Shown: positions 39,473 to 53,900, counted from the stretch's first letter. The stretch: 64,000 nt of DNA from Lutjanus erythropterus (GCA_020091685.1 CM034600.1:6089837-6153836); one strand, 5' to 3'. Made by a program: numbers and translations. The notes: generated by a model from the letters alone, not told the origin.

Positions 39473-40703
39473 CAGAGATGGGAAGTAACTAAGCTAGAAA
39501 TTTAAGTAGATTTTTCACGTATCTGTACATTACTTGAGTATTTCTTTTTCTGACGACTTTTTACTTTTATTTCGTACATTTTAACACAAATATCTGTACT
39601 TTCTTCTCCTTACATTTTCAAAACAGGCTCGTTTCTTTAGTTTTGATGCAAGACAAAAAAAATCAATGTAAAAAGTGCAACAGGACAAAAATGACATAAA
39701 AGACGCAACATGACGAAAATGATGTAACAAGATGAAAATGGCCTAAAAGAATGAACAAAATGAAAACAACAGACAAAAAGAAGACAAGACAAAAAATATG
39801 TAAAAAGTGTAACACAAATATGACATAGCAAGATGAGAGTGATGTAATAGACATAAGACAAAAATCCCATAAAAGACTGAATAAGATGAAAACAACATAA
39901 TACCTAAAAAAAACTGACAGAAAAGACAAGACGAAAACGATGTAAGACGACGAACACAACATAACGAAACGTAAAAATAGGAAAATGATGTAAAAGATGT
40001 AACATGACAAAAATGATATTGAAGAAAAAATTAGACGAAAACAACAATACATAAAAAGACAAGAAGTACATAACAAGATGTAACAAGACAAAAGTTACAT
40101 AAAAGATGCAACAAGATGAAAATGAAGTAAAAGATCTAATAAGACAAATGCAAGATAAAAGACGTAACAGGACATAAGAGAAAAATGATGCAACAAAACA
40201 TAAAAAGATTAAAATGATACTGAATATGTAACAAGATGCAGAAGAAACAATACATTAAAATACAGAAATGGCGTAAAGGATGTAACAAGACAAAAACAAC
40301 AATACATGCAAAGACAAAAATTACGTAAAAGATGTAACAGGATTACAGCAACATAACAAGAAATTACAAGGCGCAACAAGATGAAAACTACGTAAAAGAT
40401 GTAATAAGACAAATACAAAGAAAAAGACTTAACAGGATGTAACAAGATGAAAATGATGTGAAAAAACATAACATGAAAAAGACGGAAGCGACGTAACAAG
40501 GCTGAACAGACAGAGGGAGACACGACCACAGAGAAACGGCGAGGCTCAGTTAGCTTTGCTCAGAAACAGCTGGTAGAAATGTCCTTAAGTGGATTACTTT
40601 TTATTTTTATACTTTAAGTACATTCCTGTACTTTTTCTTCTTTACTTGAGTGAAGAAGCTGAATTAGTAATCCTACAGAATGTGTGTACTTTTGCCACCT
40701 CTG
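39473..40703. mobile_element. hAT-like non-autonomous element with internal minisatellite
   Basis: The left end is CAGAGATGGGAAGTAAC; the right end in reverse complement is CAGAGGTGGCAAAAGTAC. CAGRGRTGG ends are typical of hAT elements. Subterminal sequences also mirror each other (ACTTGAGTATTTCTTTTTCT on the left, TTTTTCTTCTTTACTTGAGT on the right). From about 39650 to 40500 the interior is a degenerate tandem array of units such as GATGTAACAAGACAAAAATG. There is no transposase. The long open frames on the - strand here are products of the array and not genes. Confidence 0.65.
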
Positions 40704-41500
40704 AGGTGTAAAGGCAGCTGGTTGTTACTGTATTCATAAATTCTTCACAACACTAATAAATCATGCTGCTGGTGGAGGGTCAACATCACACAGCAGCCTC
40801 TTACCAATCAGGAGAAAAATTCATTTCCATACACTACACACGCTACTTATATAAAGTGTAATGTAATGCTAACACATGCACACACACACACACTCTCTCT
40901 CCCTGACCTTCAGTTTGGCCTGTCTGACCCTCACCCCTACCTCCACCATAAAACGTGACCTGCATTCATCTGCTATGATGCTGCTAATTTAAGACGCGCG
41001 CCCTGATCCCGCTTGTCCTCAGCTTGGCTCTTGAACACATGAAACACTTTCGAGGGTGGATACGTTTCACGGATTTGAGATTTCGCTGCCCCACAGACAA
41101 AAAAACAGAAACAGTTGTCACCTGACAACTGACAGAAGTGTCTTTGTAAAACGCATTACAGGCATGCCGCTTTCTGATTGGCCCTTTTGACGGTAAACAT
41201 TTAGACATGTGACAGAGGGAAAAGCACAGGTGTGACTAATAACATTGATAATGGCTGCAGTGTGATATATTTAGCTGCATCAGTTCTTGGGTGCAGGCTG
41301 GCTCACTGTCACTCTCTATATGACACACCTAAATTAACCAGAGACGTTCATGAATGTAATTAGTTACACCTGTGCTTTTCCTTATATGACAAGTTTAAAA
41401 TCTGTTCTCTTTAACATTTTACATGAAGGTATATTTGATTGTGATCAACTCCCACTTTATTGTGTCTCTTTAGCTGTCACTGTACAATAAAGGCAAAAAA
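40704..41500. other. Intergenic, unassigned
   Basis: Nothing recognisable apart from a short CA/CT run at about 40880-40902. Confidence 0.35.
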
Positions 41501-41504
41501 GGCT

Positions 41505-42210
41505 GAAAATACTCCTGATAAAGCATAGTTAACTGTTTATAAGTGCATATTTAACTGATGATAAATGTATAATTTGACTATTTATCGGCTTGCTTTTATT
41601 TTTTGTTTTTATGGTCTCTTAAATCCAATGTTAATGTCCCTTTAACATTTTATTTTAAGTGTATTTCTATTCTCCTGTAAAATACTTTGAATTACCTTCT
41701 GTCTGAGTGCTGCTATATCAATAAATATATCTCACCTATAATAAAGTATGTAATAATCTTAATTAAATAATGCATTAATTAAATAAATAAGCAACAGAGA
41801 GTTTTGCAAAAGTGAATATGTTTGTAATGTTATCATAAACAACAGTAAATCAGCAGTAATAAAAAAAACTCAAAAGGCTTTTATTAAGGTCCTTAAACAG
41901 TCTATAATCTAGTAACAAATTTAAAATAAATGTCTTATACTACCACCACTACTACAAACCAATAATAATAATAATATAACAAAGCATATTTAACTCTTGA
42001 TAAGTGCATAATGAAGGATTTACTAACCCTAATAAGGCATTGTTCTCAGTGAAAATCCTGCAGCAACAAAAAACATAGTTAACTGTTTATAACTGCATAG
42101 TTAACTGCTAATAAATGTGTAATAAAGTATGTATTAATCTTAATGAAAGAACAAAAGTAAAAGTAAATGTGTCTGTAATTCTATCACAAACAAACTCATA
42201 ACATGTTTAT
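41505..42210. repeat. Direct repeat pair in AT-rich DNA
   Basis: CATAGTTAACTGTTTATAA followed by AATAAAGTATGTAATAATCT occurs at about 41525-41760 and again, diverged, at about 42070-42145. The region is a tandemly duplicated dispersed element. No coding content. Confidence 0.5.
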
Positions 42211-42304
42211 TATGCTATAATTAACAATTATATAGTTATTAACACATAATAATGTTAAGTCTCTTATAAGGGCCTTATTACCCTTAACTAATGCTTATTA
42301 CAAG

Positions 42305-42500
42305 GATGTTAAAGGGACAGTTCACCCCAAAATCAAAAATACTTTTTTTTTTGGAGCTATCGGTGATAAAGTTGTCATACATTTGATTCCTTTCCAAAAA
42401 TCATGACTCTGTGACCCGAGATAATCCAGAGACCTTGTTGTGAACAGTTTCATGTTGGAACTACTTTCCTTCTAGAGGAAAAGAAAATAGTTCCAGTAGA
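42305..42500. repeat. AGTTCACC-family repeat copy
   Basis: Starts TTAAAGGGACAGTTCACCCC and contains GGAACTACTTTCCTTCTAGA, as in the copies at 4187, 11690, 48100 and 58077. Confidence 0.55.
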
Positions 42501-42665
42501 TTCTACTTTCATTAAACTGCTGCTAACTCTGAAAAGTGTAATGTGTGATTGAAACACAAAATGAAGAAAAATGATGAGCCATCGTCATCAACCTTCTTTG
42601 CCAGAGAAATAATTATCAGACTCCACAATAAAACTTGAGCCATGATTCATTAACAGCGGGACCAC

Positions 42666-42671
42666 TTTATT
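42666..42671 (-). terminator. Candidate plexin polyadenylation signal
   Basis: AATAAA on the - strand in TGCAATAAAGTGG, with a T/GT-rich stretch further along the transcribed strand. It would give a 3' UTR of about 3.5 kb. Nearer TTTATT words on the + strand (about 44597, 44700 and 44805) are part of a repeat, so the true site is open. Confidence 0.35.
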
Positions 42672-42679
42672 GCATCACA

Positions 42680-45600
42680 TTAAGTTGTTGTTAGGTTCAT
42701 CCTATCAATTAGTCAGAGAACACTAAAGTCAGGATTACTGAAGAGCAGTATGTATCTACAGGAGAAACGGTAAAACATTAGAATGGAGCTTTTGCATACA
42801 CAAGTAAGTCACAAGCAACACTAATGTGCATGACAAAGAATGGTGAAAACGTTTTTTTAATGTACAGAATCATCGCTTGCAACATCAAAAATCATATTTC
42901 ACTGATGCATCTGAAATGGATGCAAAAAAAAAAAAACCTGTGTCAGAATTTCAAGACAGCTGATTGTGAACTTTGACTTGTAGAACCTCATCACAACTAA
43001 CAGACAAAAAAAAAAAAAAGGTATAAAAATGATTTTCTTTAGAGAAACATGACAGTAGATGTACCGTCTGATCGGGAGGGATGATAACTCCTATTATTTT
43101 ATATGTCAGAAAAAAACATCCAACAGCATATGCATTAAAATAAATAAAAAATAAATTAAATTGGAAAAAACTAGAAAAAGACTTTCACATGTGGCATCAT
43201 CACAGAGCAACAGGGAACGCAGGCACCTTAGTTCAGTAATCGTACTGTCTGATTTAAGTCTGGAGAGAAAAGGAAGATAAACATGTGTGCAGCTTTGCTC
43301 TGCTGTGACACCAAAACCATAAATGCAAATTAAAGATTAAAATCAGGGAACAGCTTTTCTGTTAAGGTGAAATGTTTGTGGGAAAAAGTGACTACACTTA
43401 CAGATGGAGCTGAACTGCATGATGCAGCTTCAGTCTAGAGAAGAGACCACTGGTGAACCATCCAAGTGAGATCTAAATCATTTTTCTGTGTGTTAGTCCT
43501 TAAAAACAGGCCAGGATCATTTTACTAAGTTCCTTATTTTTATATCTGTGACACAGGTGGGGAAAAAAGTTTTGCCAGGTAAGAAAAAAACAAAAAAGTT
43601 TTGGCTTTTTCTTTTGGCAAAAAATGTAAATGTATCTGCATACAATATCTTGTTTTTAGAGTGCATGCATGATTTGAGTCTTATTTAGAACATGTAGTAG
43701 TGGTGCACTTCTGCCTCCTGTGGCTGAAATGAGTATTACAACAAACAAACAAACAAACAAAAGCAATTTTTTTTCACCTGCTGAAAAAAAGTAAAACTTA
43801 TGTTAATTCACTACAGATGGAAAAAAAAGGAAGGAAGTTGGAAAGATTATCCTGGCAAAACCTTTTTTCACTCTTTTTTTGTACTGATCTTTAAGTCATA
43901 AACACGGGAGACAAAACAATCTGATCAGACTCAGAAAACGGATCACCAAAGATCTTTTTGGTTTCACTTAGCTCTCAGAGCTTCCGTACCAAGAGGAAGA
44001 CTTGAGTACCGACTCTGTGAAAAAAACATAAATCCAAATACAGAAAATATAGTATAGCAAGAAGCCAAACCATCTTAGACATATGGAAGATCAAACCTGA
44101 CTTAAATAAAATTAATACAAAAATAAGCCAGACAAAGAAATTTAAATACGTCAGTGAACATCTGTGAGGAATAGAACCTATGAGGGTTGTTAACTCGACT
44201 ATATACCATCAATCACACATATAAAAAAACCCATCACTTTGAAAGGAAATAAATCCTTATTGTTTTTTTAAATTTTTGCATTTCAAAAGTAAAGTTTAAA
44301 CGTCAAGAATAAAATGTTAGGAATTACATTGAAATGTCGAGAATTAGGTTGAAATGTTGAGAATAAAACCAGAATGTTGAGAATTAAGTTGAAATGTTGA
44401 GAATAAAACCAGAATGTTGAGAATTAAGTTGAAATAGAAAATCAAAATGTCAAGAATTAAGTTGAAACGTTGGAATTAAATAGAATCTTCAGTATTGGTG
44501 CCAAACTTAAGAAAAAAAAAATCAGAGGGGAAAGATTTTTTACTTTTAGTATTTAGAGTCAAAATGTTCATTAAAAAAGTTGAAATACTATTTTGACTTT
44601 ATTCTCAAAATTCAGAAAAATAAATCTTCCTCCTCCAATTTATTTTTTCTTATTCTTAGACTAATACTAAAAAACAGCTTTAGTTCTGACATTTTGACTT
44701 TATTCTCAAAATTTAAAAGAAAAATATTTTTCCTCTGATTTCTTTTTTTCTTGTTCCTGGACTAATACTGAAAGTTTGATTTTGTTTTCAACATTTCAAC
44801 TTTATTCTCTAATTGCCAAATATAAAGAAATCTACCTTCTCTCATTTTTTTGCTAGACCCTAAGAGTCTTACATAAATTAAAAAACAACCAACCAAACAA
44901 ACAAAAAAAAAAAACAGTAAACAGTAAAACAAAATCACGTAGAATTCAGTGACTAGGTTCAAGATTCCTCAGCTCTTTTGTGCATTATTCATACATTTGT
45001 GCATTATTTCCTTAATAAGTCAGGTTTGGTCTTTCACAGGTAATAAGATCGTCTTTTCTGACTGAATTAGTGCAGCTTACAGCAGTGCTATTATGGCTTT
45101 TGTCTACATTTAGTTAAAGTTTTGTAGAAGATTTTACTTCTGTAGTTTTCTCAAGGACGGATCAGTTAATGTGTGAGCTATAGTTAGCTAGAAGTACCTC
45201 TGCCAAATTGTCTTGGGTAATAATACATATAAAAACAACTGATATCAACATGACTTAAGAAACAGAACATTCACAACAGCTGTAGGTCAACATGAGAAGA
45301 AAGCAGGTTGAGTATTCATGTACTACCATCTGCAACGAAATAAAATCAACACCTTTACAAAACACTGGTTTTAAGTTCAAACTACACGAGGCAGCATCTA
45401 GAAATTGCGGTAAAAGGACAAGTGGCGATGTGAAGCTTAAAAAATGGAAAAGAAACTGTTCACACAGATCAACAAACTGTCCAATAACAGCTACTTAAAC
45501 TTGATAGAGTAAGACTTGGTCGACTGGTTTAAAGAAGCTAAAAGCAGAATGAAAACGTCCTTCGAGCTTTGACAGTGTCATTGTCCGTCTGTCCTTTCTG

Positions 45601-46198
45601 TAAGACTTTTGACATGACGTGGTAGAAAACTCCACAGTCCTCCTGTTCCCTTTTCCTCCTCGCTCACGGTTTCTTCATCCAGCACACGTTCAGCATCCAC
45701 GCCTCGGCAGAAGACTAACAAGTACAGCTGTAAACTTGCAGGAATGTTCTGTGCAGTTTGTCAAGAAAATCTTCAAGTCCACAGAGAAAAACAAAAAGAT
45801 CTCTTTTCATATCGTGTCTCCCTTTAGTTTGAATTCAACGTGGGAAATCCTTACAAGAGATGTCGTAGTTCAGAAATTCCTTTGTTTTCATGTGCTTCGT
45901 TTCACATTTTCTTTTTTTTTCCCTCAGAGCAGTGTCATTTCACTCCCAGTGTTAGGACTTGTGGACATTTCAAGAGAGTCTGAATGTCCCTCCTGGATTT
46001 GGGACAGGAAACGTGGCGAGTTGGTGATCCTCGTAAGATAATTTCTCCCTTCACTAAGAATCAGTCTGCCAACATGACAGTAAAATCGCACCCAGTGCCA
46101 CAATGTTCCTTTGTCTTTTTTTCTCCAGGAGATGGAACCTTCTCCCATCGCCGTCCTCTGCTTTAGGGTTAAAGGAAAAATCTATCCCGTCCCTGGGG
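42680..46198 (-). other. Probable 3' UTR / downstream flank of the plexin gene
   Basis: No gene is seen. It is AT-rich, with few dispersed elements except the inverted-repeat block at 44285-44820. It is compatible with a long plexin 3' UTR; transcript ends are not shown by the sequence. Confidence 0.4.
44285..44820. repeat. Short-unit repeat with opposed arms
   Basis: 44325-44470 repeats units such as GTTGAAATGTTGAGAATAAA. 44590-44820 carries the opposite orientation, e.g. CAACATTTCAACTTTATTCT. Matches of about 20 of 21 bp between arms would let a transcript fold back on itself. Confidence 0.6.
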
Positions 46199-47939
46199 TC
46201 ATAGGTCTGTCACTTTGTTTTCTACGGCAGCAGCGATCTGCTGGAGCCTGTAACCGAGCTGCATCTTCTGGGCTGTGGAGTCCTCCTCCAGGGCTGTGAT
46301 GATCTGACAGAACATGGACAAAGTTGGATAACAATCCTCCACTTTTACTCATATATTATATATTGTGTATTCATCTCAATGGATTTAACCTTTTATAAGT
46401 TAAAAGTTTACGTTCAAAGGAATTTGGGAGGCCACTATTTTAGTGAGTCACTAAACCCCGCCCCCAAACGGCAACTGTAACCAGGGACGCTCTAACTGAA
46501 AATCATAAACTATCTGAAAAATGTTCTTAAAAATATTAGCGAAATCTTACAAAAACATCTAAAATTTGAAAGTAAAATGGGCACAAACTTTCTGAAGGAC
46601 ATTGCTGAAATGCCCGAGAAATAAAAAAAAAAAAAATTGGAAAAGATCTGAAAAACAGGTGATCTCTCTACAAGTTAGCTGTAAGACTGATTTAAAGAGG
46701 CATTACAGAGTTTGGAGGGTTTTGTCATTTTATTTTTCCTTTTTTTTTTTTACAGCTTTTCTTTAGCATGCCCAGCTAGCTTACTATCTACAGCGGTAAA
46801 CTCAAAGAGCACATAATTTAAGGATGGTTCCATTATTTTTAGATTTGATATTTTAAAATTTGAGGTTTAATTAATATATAATTCTGTAGCCTCCCAGTAG
46901 TGCTCCTGTATTCAGAACCAAACATTACATTTTTGGTGTTTCAGAGTTAAAATGCTGTGTTTCCCACGTGACCTGACATGGGTTTTTGCATAATAACACT
47001 GCTACATCAGTGCTTTTTTTATTTTTAGGTTTGTAGATATAGAGTCTTCATAGGTAAGCTAGTTCTAGTCTTGTTCACAACTAGCATGGCTAATATTAGC
47101 AGTGGTATCCTGCTGTTTGGATGTACTCCTGCTAACATTACAGTGAAAAAGCATTACAGTCACTGTAGACATCAGTTAGTAACATTAAAAATAAGCACAT
47201 AGGCCTGCTGGTTAGCTAAGCAGCCTCATTCATCAACTGATGAGGATGCTGACTTTTTGCCTGGGACAAGTAGCGTTAGCATCCGTCTTTTAGCATAATA
47301 TCATGCATGCTATGTAGCCATCAAGTACATAATTAAGACAAAAAAAAATCCACTAGAAACATCAAAAAGTTAGCCTAAAACTGCAGGTTTGTGTGTAACA
47401 AAACCTACATCACTGCTTTTTGCTAACAGCTGAGTGGGAGTTTACGTTTGAAAAGCCATGGAGTCGCCCTTTAAAGAGACTCAGTGATTGTACATGTGGT
47501 GGAGATGCATCTGACCACAGCACATTACACTGTTCAAGCCAACAGTCATGTATTTGTACTTGTTATGCTCACCTGATCATAGTATTTGTTGATGTACTTG
47601 TACAGCTCGTGTAAAGCCACCAGGCAGTTGACCTCAGCAGTGTAATTCTGTTTTGGGAGAGTAAAAATAGAGAGGTGAAGAAACGTCACAGGCTGTTAAA
47701 AACTGCATTGGTCGCCATTTATATTTTATTACAAACTCCACATCCAGCTTGTTAGGCACTCAGCCAGATGGAAACTTCCGAGTCCTGAAATGATTTATGT
47801 GTTCAACATTTGCCTAAAAAAAGCTATTTTTGCAAAATGGGGGAACAAGAGCGGGTAACATACACGAGAGAGTTCTGCCAGAGCGGAGTTCATCTCCTGG
47901 TCACTGGCGGAGATGGTCTGACGGATGTCTGCGTAGTAC
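46199..47939 (-). CDS. plxnb3: Plexin last three exons: GAP end and PDZ ligand
   Basis: 47864-47939 encodes [20 protein letters not shown] and AELSR, with donor GTATGT after CGT. 47573-47647 encodes [20 protein letters not shown] and KYYDQ. 46199-46303 encodes [20 protein letters not shown] through ENKVTDL and TGA. The last four residues VTDL bind PDZ domains of PDZ-RhoGEF and LARG in mammalian B-plexins; presence here implies the same. Confidence 0.93.
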
Positions 47940-50900
47940 CTGGAGACAGAGGAGGACAGAGAGTCGTGTAAAGAAACAAGAAAGAAAGAACTGCATGAAC
48001 TGCGATGAAATTAAAAATAATGGTAGCATTTTACAGCAGCTGTTATGGAGTTCACATAGAATAAAACTTTTTGTACAAGCAGATTACAGACAAAGTTGAT
48101 GTCGTAGGAAGAACTACTTTCTTTCTATTAGAAGGAAAGTAGTTCCAGTACATTTTACAGCAGAAAGAAAGTAGTTCCTAAATGGAAATGTTCTAATCTG
48201 TCCTCTGCAGGGCTGCAAGCACCACCAGCAGCGTTTCAGAAGCATTTCAGCAGCGGAGCATTTTGTCCACCTGATTATGTTTACTGCTCAGACTTTGTTG
48301 ATTAGGTCCTGGGCAAGTAGTTTTTATTCCAGTAATATCTTCTCACCTGTTTTAATTTTCTCTTTTTTCGTGTTTCTTTTGTATTGTTTACTTGTTTCTT
48401 TTTGTTGGTTTGAATGTTTTATTCAGTTTTGTATTTTCTGCACTTTCTTACAGTTTTTGCTTACACACTATAAAATTTATGATAGTAAGATGAGAAAGAT
48501 CTTTGTTTTTATTACAGAATATTTCATGAAATTCTCTGAATATAATCTATTAACCCTCTACAGCCTGGTGTTGCCTCTAGGTAAGGTATACATTTTAGAG
48601 CCTTTATACTCAAATACATCCTCAATTATTAGTATAGTTATGTATTTAATTTGATAATACAACTTTTATTTTATTTTTACATAAACTCAAACACAACAAA
48701 TGGTTGCCAACATGTTTATGTATGTAAGGAAAGACACACCAGGAATCTGAAAACAAGCATTTATCACTGAAATATGACTCACTGTCTTGTTTTGAGGAGG
48801 ATTAAGAAGGTTTGGTTTGATAGATTTCTTCAAAATAAGGTTACTTAGTCCATTTTATGACAAGAAAACATTAAAATATTTTATTATAAACTGCATCGTA
48901 ATGCGTACCACAGAAGGTTCACTAAATTAATAACTAATTTGAAATGTATCTGAAATCTGCAAGAGCTTTTTTTTTTTAGCTCTGACTTGGAGTCTTCTGC
49001 TAAAAACAGTAATACAGAGTTGTGAGACTGAAGCAAACAGTAAAACTACAGGCTGTAAAACCAAAACAATGAGCTGAAAGGCACTAAAAGAGCTGAGGGG
49101 AGCTGCAGATCATTCTGATTATTCTCTCTGGATTCATCACACAGTCACTTTTTGCATGTTGTGAATGTATAATATTGATTAGAGCAGATTTAAATATGAG
49201 CTAGAATGATAATTACATGAAATATCTTATCGTATTGAAGTTATTATTTACATATAGATATTACTGCTCTGGACAAACTTTAGGCAGGTGATACCAAGCT
49301 GAAAAGCTTTGTTACACTGACCTCCTGTGGTGTAAAGTTTTAATGCTGCTGTACGACAGACAACAGAGTGTACTGACAACACTTTGAGTCCATGTCTACA
49401 TCACTGCAGCACGGTGTGGTGGTCAGCAACAGAAAGATTATTAGTTGGTTTGAAGTTTGCTGCTGTGAAAATATGCACACCGGCTTTTCTGTTCTAGAAT
49501 CTACAGCATAGCAGCAGTTTGTTTCTTTCATTTAAATAAAACTAATAAGGATCATAAAAAAGCATATTTGTTCCATAAAAACCTCGTCCAGTGTAGCTTT
49601 AATACATCACCAGTGTGCTGTGCAGGGTTTAATGTGCAGCAGACAGTAGTAAGTGTAGCAGTCTGCTCTCAGACCATCCATGCATGGAAGCCTCGCAGGC
49701 TCAGTCTACCCTCTGTCTGCCACTGACAGATTGTCCTAGGCCTCCCTCCCTCCTCTCTCCTCCAGTGTTTTTTACGCCTGGGGGTCAGTGGGGCAACTGG
49801 CTGCCATATTCTTACCTCTCCACCATCTGTTTGTAGCGCGGGATGTCTCTGGCGTACAGCAACTTGTTGATGGGAGAGTCCTGTGCAAGGAAGACAAATG
49901 GAGGAATGTGTCCTGAATATCACAGAGGGCAGGTAATACAAAGCTTTGTTGATTATTAAACTACATGTCGGGTACAAAACACAGCTTGAGGACTCATTAC
50001 AGCCGCCGCAATAATCACTGCAAGATACTGTGTGTTATTTACAATATGATGAACTAACATAAAATGTATAGAGATGTGATGTGAATATTGTATTACAGTG
50101 ATATTACTTCACCCTGTAATGCTAATATTGTGCTTTTTTATTTAATTAAAGGACATATTTTGTCTTACAGAAAGTGGGGTTGTGTGAGGTGCTTATCCAT
50201 AGTCAGTGTATTACCTACAGTAGATTGCAGTTGGCATGCCTCCAGTTTGGACAGGGTCAGCAGAAAAACATATTTTAGCCACCTTAAAAAAGGCTCACCA
50301 AGAAAAATCACTATCTGTTTTAGTATGCACTATATTTAGAATAGATTTGCACTGCTTTATGTTTCTATTAAACAGTCTCTTCTGACGGGAATCCTCCATT
50401 ATATAAGCCAAATATCGCTTTGTCCAAAGCCACCAGAATCCATTGGAAAAAAAGGCAATTTTACCTTGCAGAATATCTGAGTTTCTGTTTTACTGCTTCC
50501 TCGATCGGTAAGTTTATTTGTGTTATTGTGTGACTAAAGGGGGAAGTTCAGATTCTGAAGTCTCACAATACGACAATGAAACTACCAGACCGAGGCAGGA
50601 GTAGACTAGTAACTCTGTATTCTGAGAGGTAAAATTACTGATTTCGCCTTTGGAGTTTGGTTGGTTTGAAGAAAGCAACATGTGGCTTCTATAATGGCAG
50701 TTTACCAACAGAAAAGGCAGTGAAAATATTCTAAATAAGGTGTGCATTTGTTTTTTTAAGGGGCTAAAACGCATTTTGCTGCTGACCCAGTACACAGCAG
50801 TATATTGCTTAGCTTCCTACACTGGCACTCTTGCTGCTTCTTCTTCAAACTGGGAGCCAACTGCCACCTACTGTAGGAAATACACTGACTATGAATAGAT

Positions 50901-53900
50901 ATCTCATACAATCCAACTTCAAACAACCCAAACTATCTATTTAATAGCAGAGGCACTATAGAATAACACTGTTGTATAATATTAGCCCTGCCTTATAGGG
51001 ATTATCTCACCCGTCCCAGTTTGTGGTCAGCGATGGTGCAGGAATCCATGAAGGTCTGGGCAATGACGGACAGCACAGCGTCCACGTGGTCTGAGGTCTG
51101 CACGTCAAAGATGAACTGTGGGTTCTTCAGGATATTGATCCAGAACCGCAGTGGTAAACTGTTGGCAAGACAAGAAGGTCAATACACATGTTAATGGTGA
51201 TCCACTGATTACAAAGTACAGCTGTATGTCAAGACAACATACTGACTCAGTTCAGTTTACATGGTATGGTGCTTTCACACCTGACCCGTTTGTTTTGAAT
51301 TCAACAAATTCTAGTGAATTTGCCTGCACTTCAGTTTATTTGGAATGGTGTGAAATCAGGTGCAGACTAAACACGTAAAAGATAAGGGTGCTACAACACA
51401 TTAGGACCACTGCAGCTTCAAATGATAACTAATGTAGCTGTGGCTAATATTCAAACCCAAAATTTCCAAGATTAAAGTATTAAATTTAGGAGAAAAGAGA
51501 TCTGTAATGGACAGCATGGATATTGCTGGTTACATCTAATGGCAATTAAAATGAAATTCTGTGGTGCAGCAGGCAGAATTACAACAGATCATCATATAAA
51601 TCTATGTCCTTATTGCTTAATCCAATGACAAAGTATAATTTGATAAGATCATCCACTGGTGCATCAGTGCTATTCTCTGACTCTAATCTCAGAAAACTTC
51701 TGAGATTTTCAGAGTTTTTTCTCAGAAATTCTTTTTTTTTCCTAAGTCAGAGTATTATCCCCCTCCCCAGGCTTTGCTTTCTAAAACTACAATTGCCCTA
51801 AAAAGCTGTTATAGTCTGATGAGGTTTGTTGATGGTGTGAAAGCAAATCTGACCACAAGATTTTATGATGGTAGACATGTGAATTTAGCATGACTTCAAA
51901 AGATAAACTACTATTAAATCCACCCTCAGCAACCGTTAAAAGAGCTGTATAAGCCATGAAAAGTTAGTTTATTAGTTTTAATTCATAAAAATCAGATATT
52001 CATGTAAGATTATTTGGTTACCGTGGGAATGTGTGCTGTATGTGTGTCAGTATGTGCGTGTGTGACTTTCCCTGAATCAATCAGAAACTGAAAAGGAGTT
52101 CAATCAGCAGTTGGGTGTGTCCTACTCAGTATTTTGTGTGTATTTGTATTCTGTATGTGTTTTTATTTCCTGTCCATGAAGCGATGATGATGCAGGATGA
52201 CAGAAGGCAAAAACCGTCCAATAAATGAGTTACTTGTCGGTCCATGTGACCTCATGTTTGCTCCTCTAGGTTTGACGCAAACTGGGTCAGAACTAAAAGG
52301 CAACAAAATGCATGATTTTGTTTTGTTTTTTTCTGTGTCCTGACCAAATGAACCAAACTACAATCTGAAAGAGATGTAAATAATCCTTTGATAAAGGGTT
52401 TATGAGCTGTGGTGACATTTCCAGAGAACCACTTAAGAGATATTTTTGATATACAGTCATATTGTAAAGTTCTGGCAGTTCAAATGTATGTTAACTTCAG
52501 GTCATAGTAAAACCAGGTGATCAGCTGTTCTCCATATGTTCTGTGTGGACAGGCTTTGCTGGCACTAGATGTTCTTAAACCTTTGGATGAAATCCCCCTT
52601 TAAGTTTATAACTTTTCTCACATGGCGGCCCACCAGAAGTTGGCTTGTGACCCATTTCTGTCTCCCTACATCCAAACCATTTGTGAGCTGCCACCGCTGC
52701 CGCTGCTGGCCGGTTACCTGTTGGTCTTCCAGATGTGGATGGTCTCAGGGTCAGTGATGTTGTGCTGCAGAGCCTGCTCATCCAACAAGTCGAAGAAGTA
52801 TTTGACAGCCAGAGGTACAGGACGACTGGTGCTGAGGATCGCGGTGAATAAATCATCCACAAACTTCTGCAGTGTTCCCTGAGACGGAGCGGAGACGGTG
52901 AAACTGATGAATAAAACTACATGTACACACAAATCCACACACATACATTCACACAGTCAAGCTCACACTGGCTCGTCTCCTGATTTACAGTATTCTCAAG
53001 TTTATGACAGAAAGTCTGTATTACAAATTGGTGATATGGGGTTAGAAAGATATGGGCATTTACCAGGCATGGTCTACTGAAGAACACTATTATGATGCAT
53101 TATGGGAAATGTAGGATCCCACATTTTTGGAGTTTACGATAGACTGAAGTAAGGATATCTCCCTCACCACTGTACACATTTTCACCTTTTTTTGTCTATA
53201 GATTGTCAGAATCTTTTTTATTTTTAGTTTTAAAGGCAGCATTTTTTGTATATCACTTTTATGTAATCACTTTTCTCAATTCAAGTTAATCTATTTGTGT
53301 TTTTTACGCTATTTTAATTCTTAAAAATACCAGTGACTGTTAACTATTTTAGTATGATGATATTGTTTTGTAATACCTACTCTGAACTTTTTAAATCTTT
53401 CCCCTAAAAATACCCCCATATTATAATAAAAAACAAAAACTAATTCTAAAAATTATAAAAACTTAAGCTTAAACTATTTTTTAAACAATAAAAAATAAAC
53501 TGAAATCATTCTGGGAAATAACAATAAAAATAAATACAAATAAAAACAAAATACAAATAAAAACTAATAAAAAATACAAAATTATAATATCTCTGCCAAG
53601 AGGGAACAGAACATGTAATAACGCTACTTTGTAACACACTTTTTTAAAAACTAATTTCATTAAAAGAATATAGCCAAATTTAAATATAGAAAACCTTTTC
53701 AAATATGAGTAAGTGAGCTCCACCTCGATGGACAGCGCTCAGATCATGCGTGTTACCTTCATGGACAGCAGTCGTGTGAGGTAGATCTCGGGGATGGCCT
53801 TGGCCCTCTCTCCTCCTCTCTCCCTCAGACTGCCTCTCCTGTGTTTGGGCAGCTCCGACTCCTCGCTGGCTTTCACCAGATGCCACAGCCTCACTCCTCC

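Noticed and set aside
39637..40529. Long leucine/phenylalanine/cysteine-rich open frames on -
   Set aside because: They lie wholly inside the degenerate tandem array and mirror its A-rich units; several frames are open at once, which is typical of repeats.
45619..46041. 140-codon frame downstream of the plexin stop
   Set aside because: No homology I recognise; on the strand opposite to the plexin and inside its probable 3' UTR.
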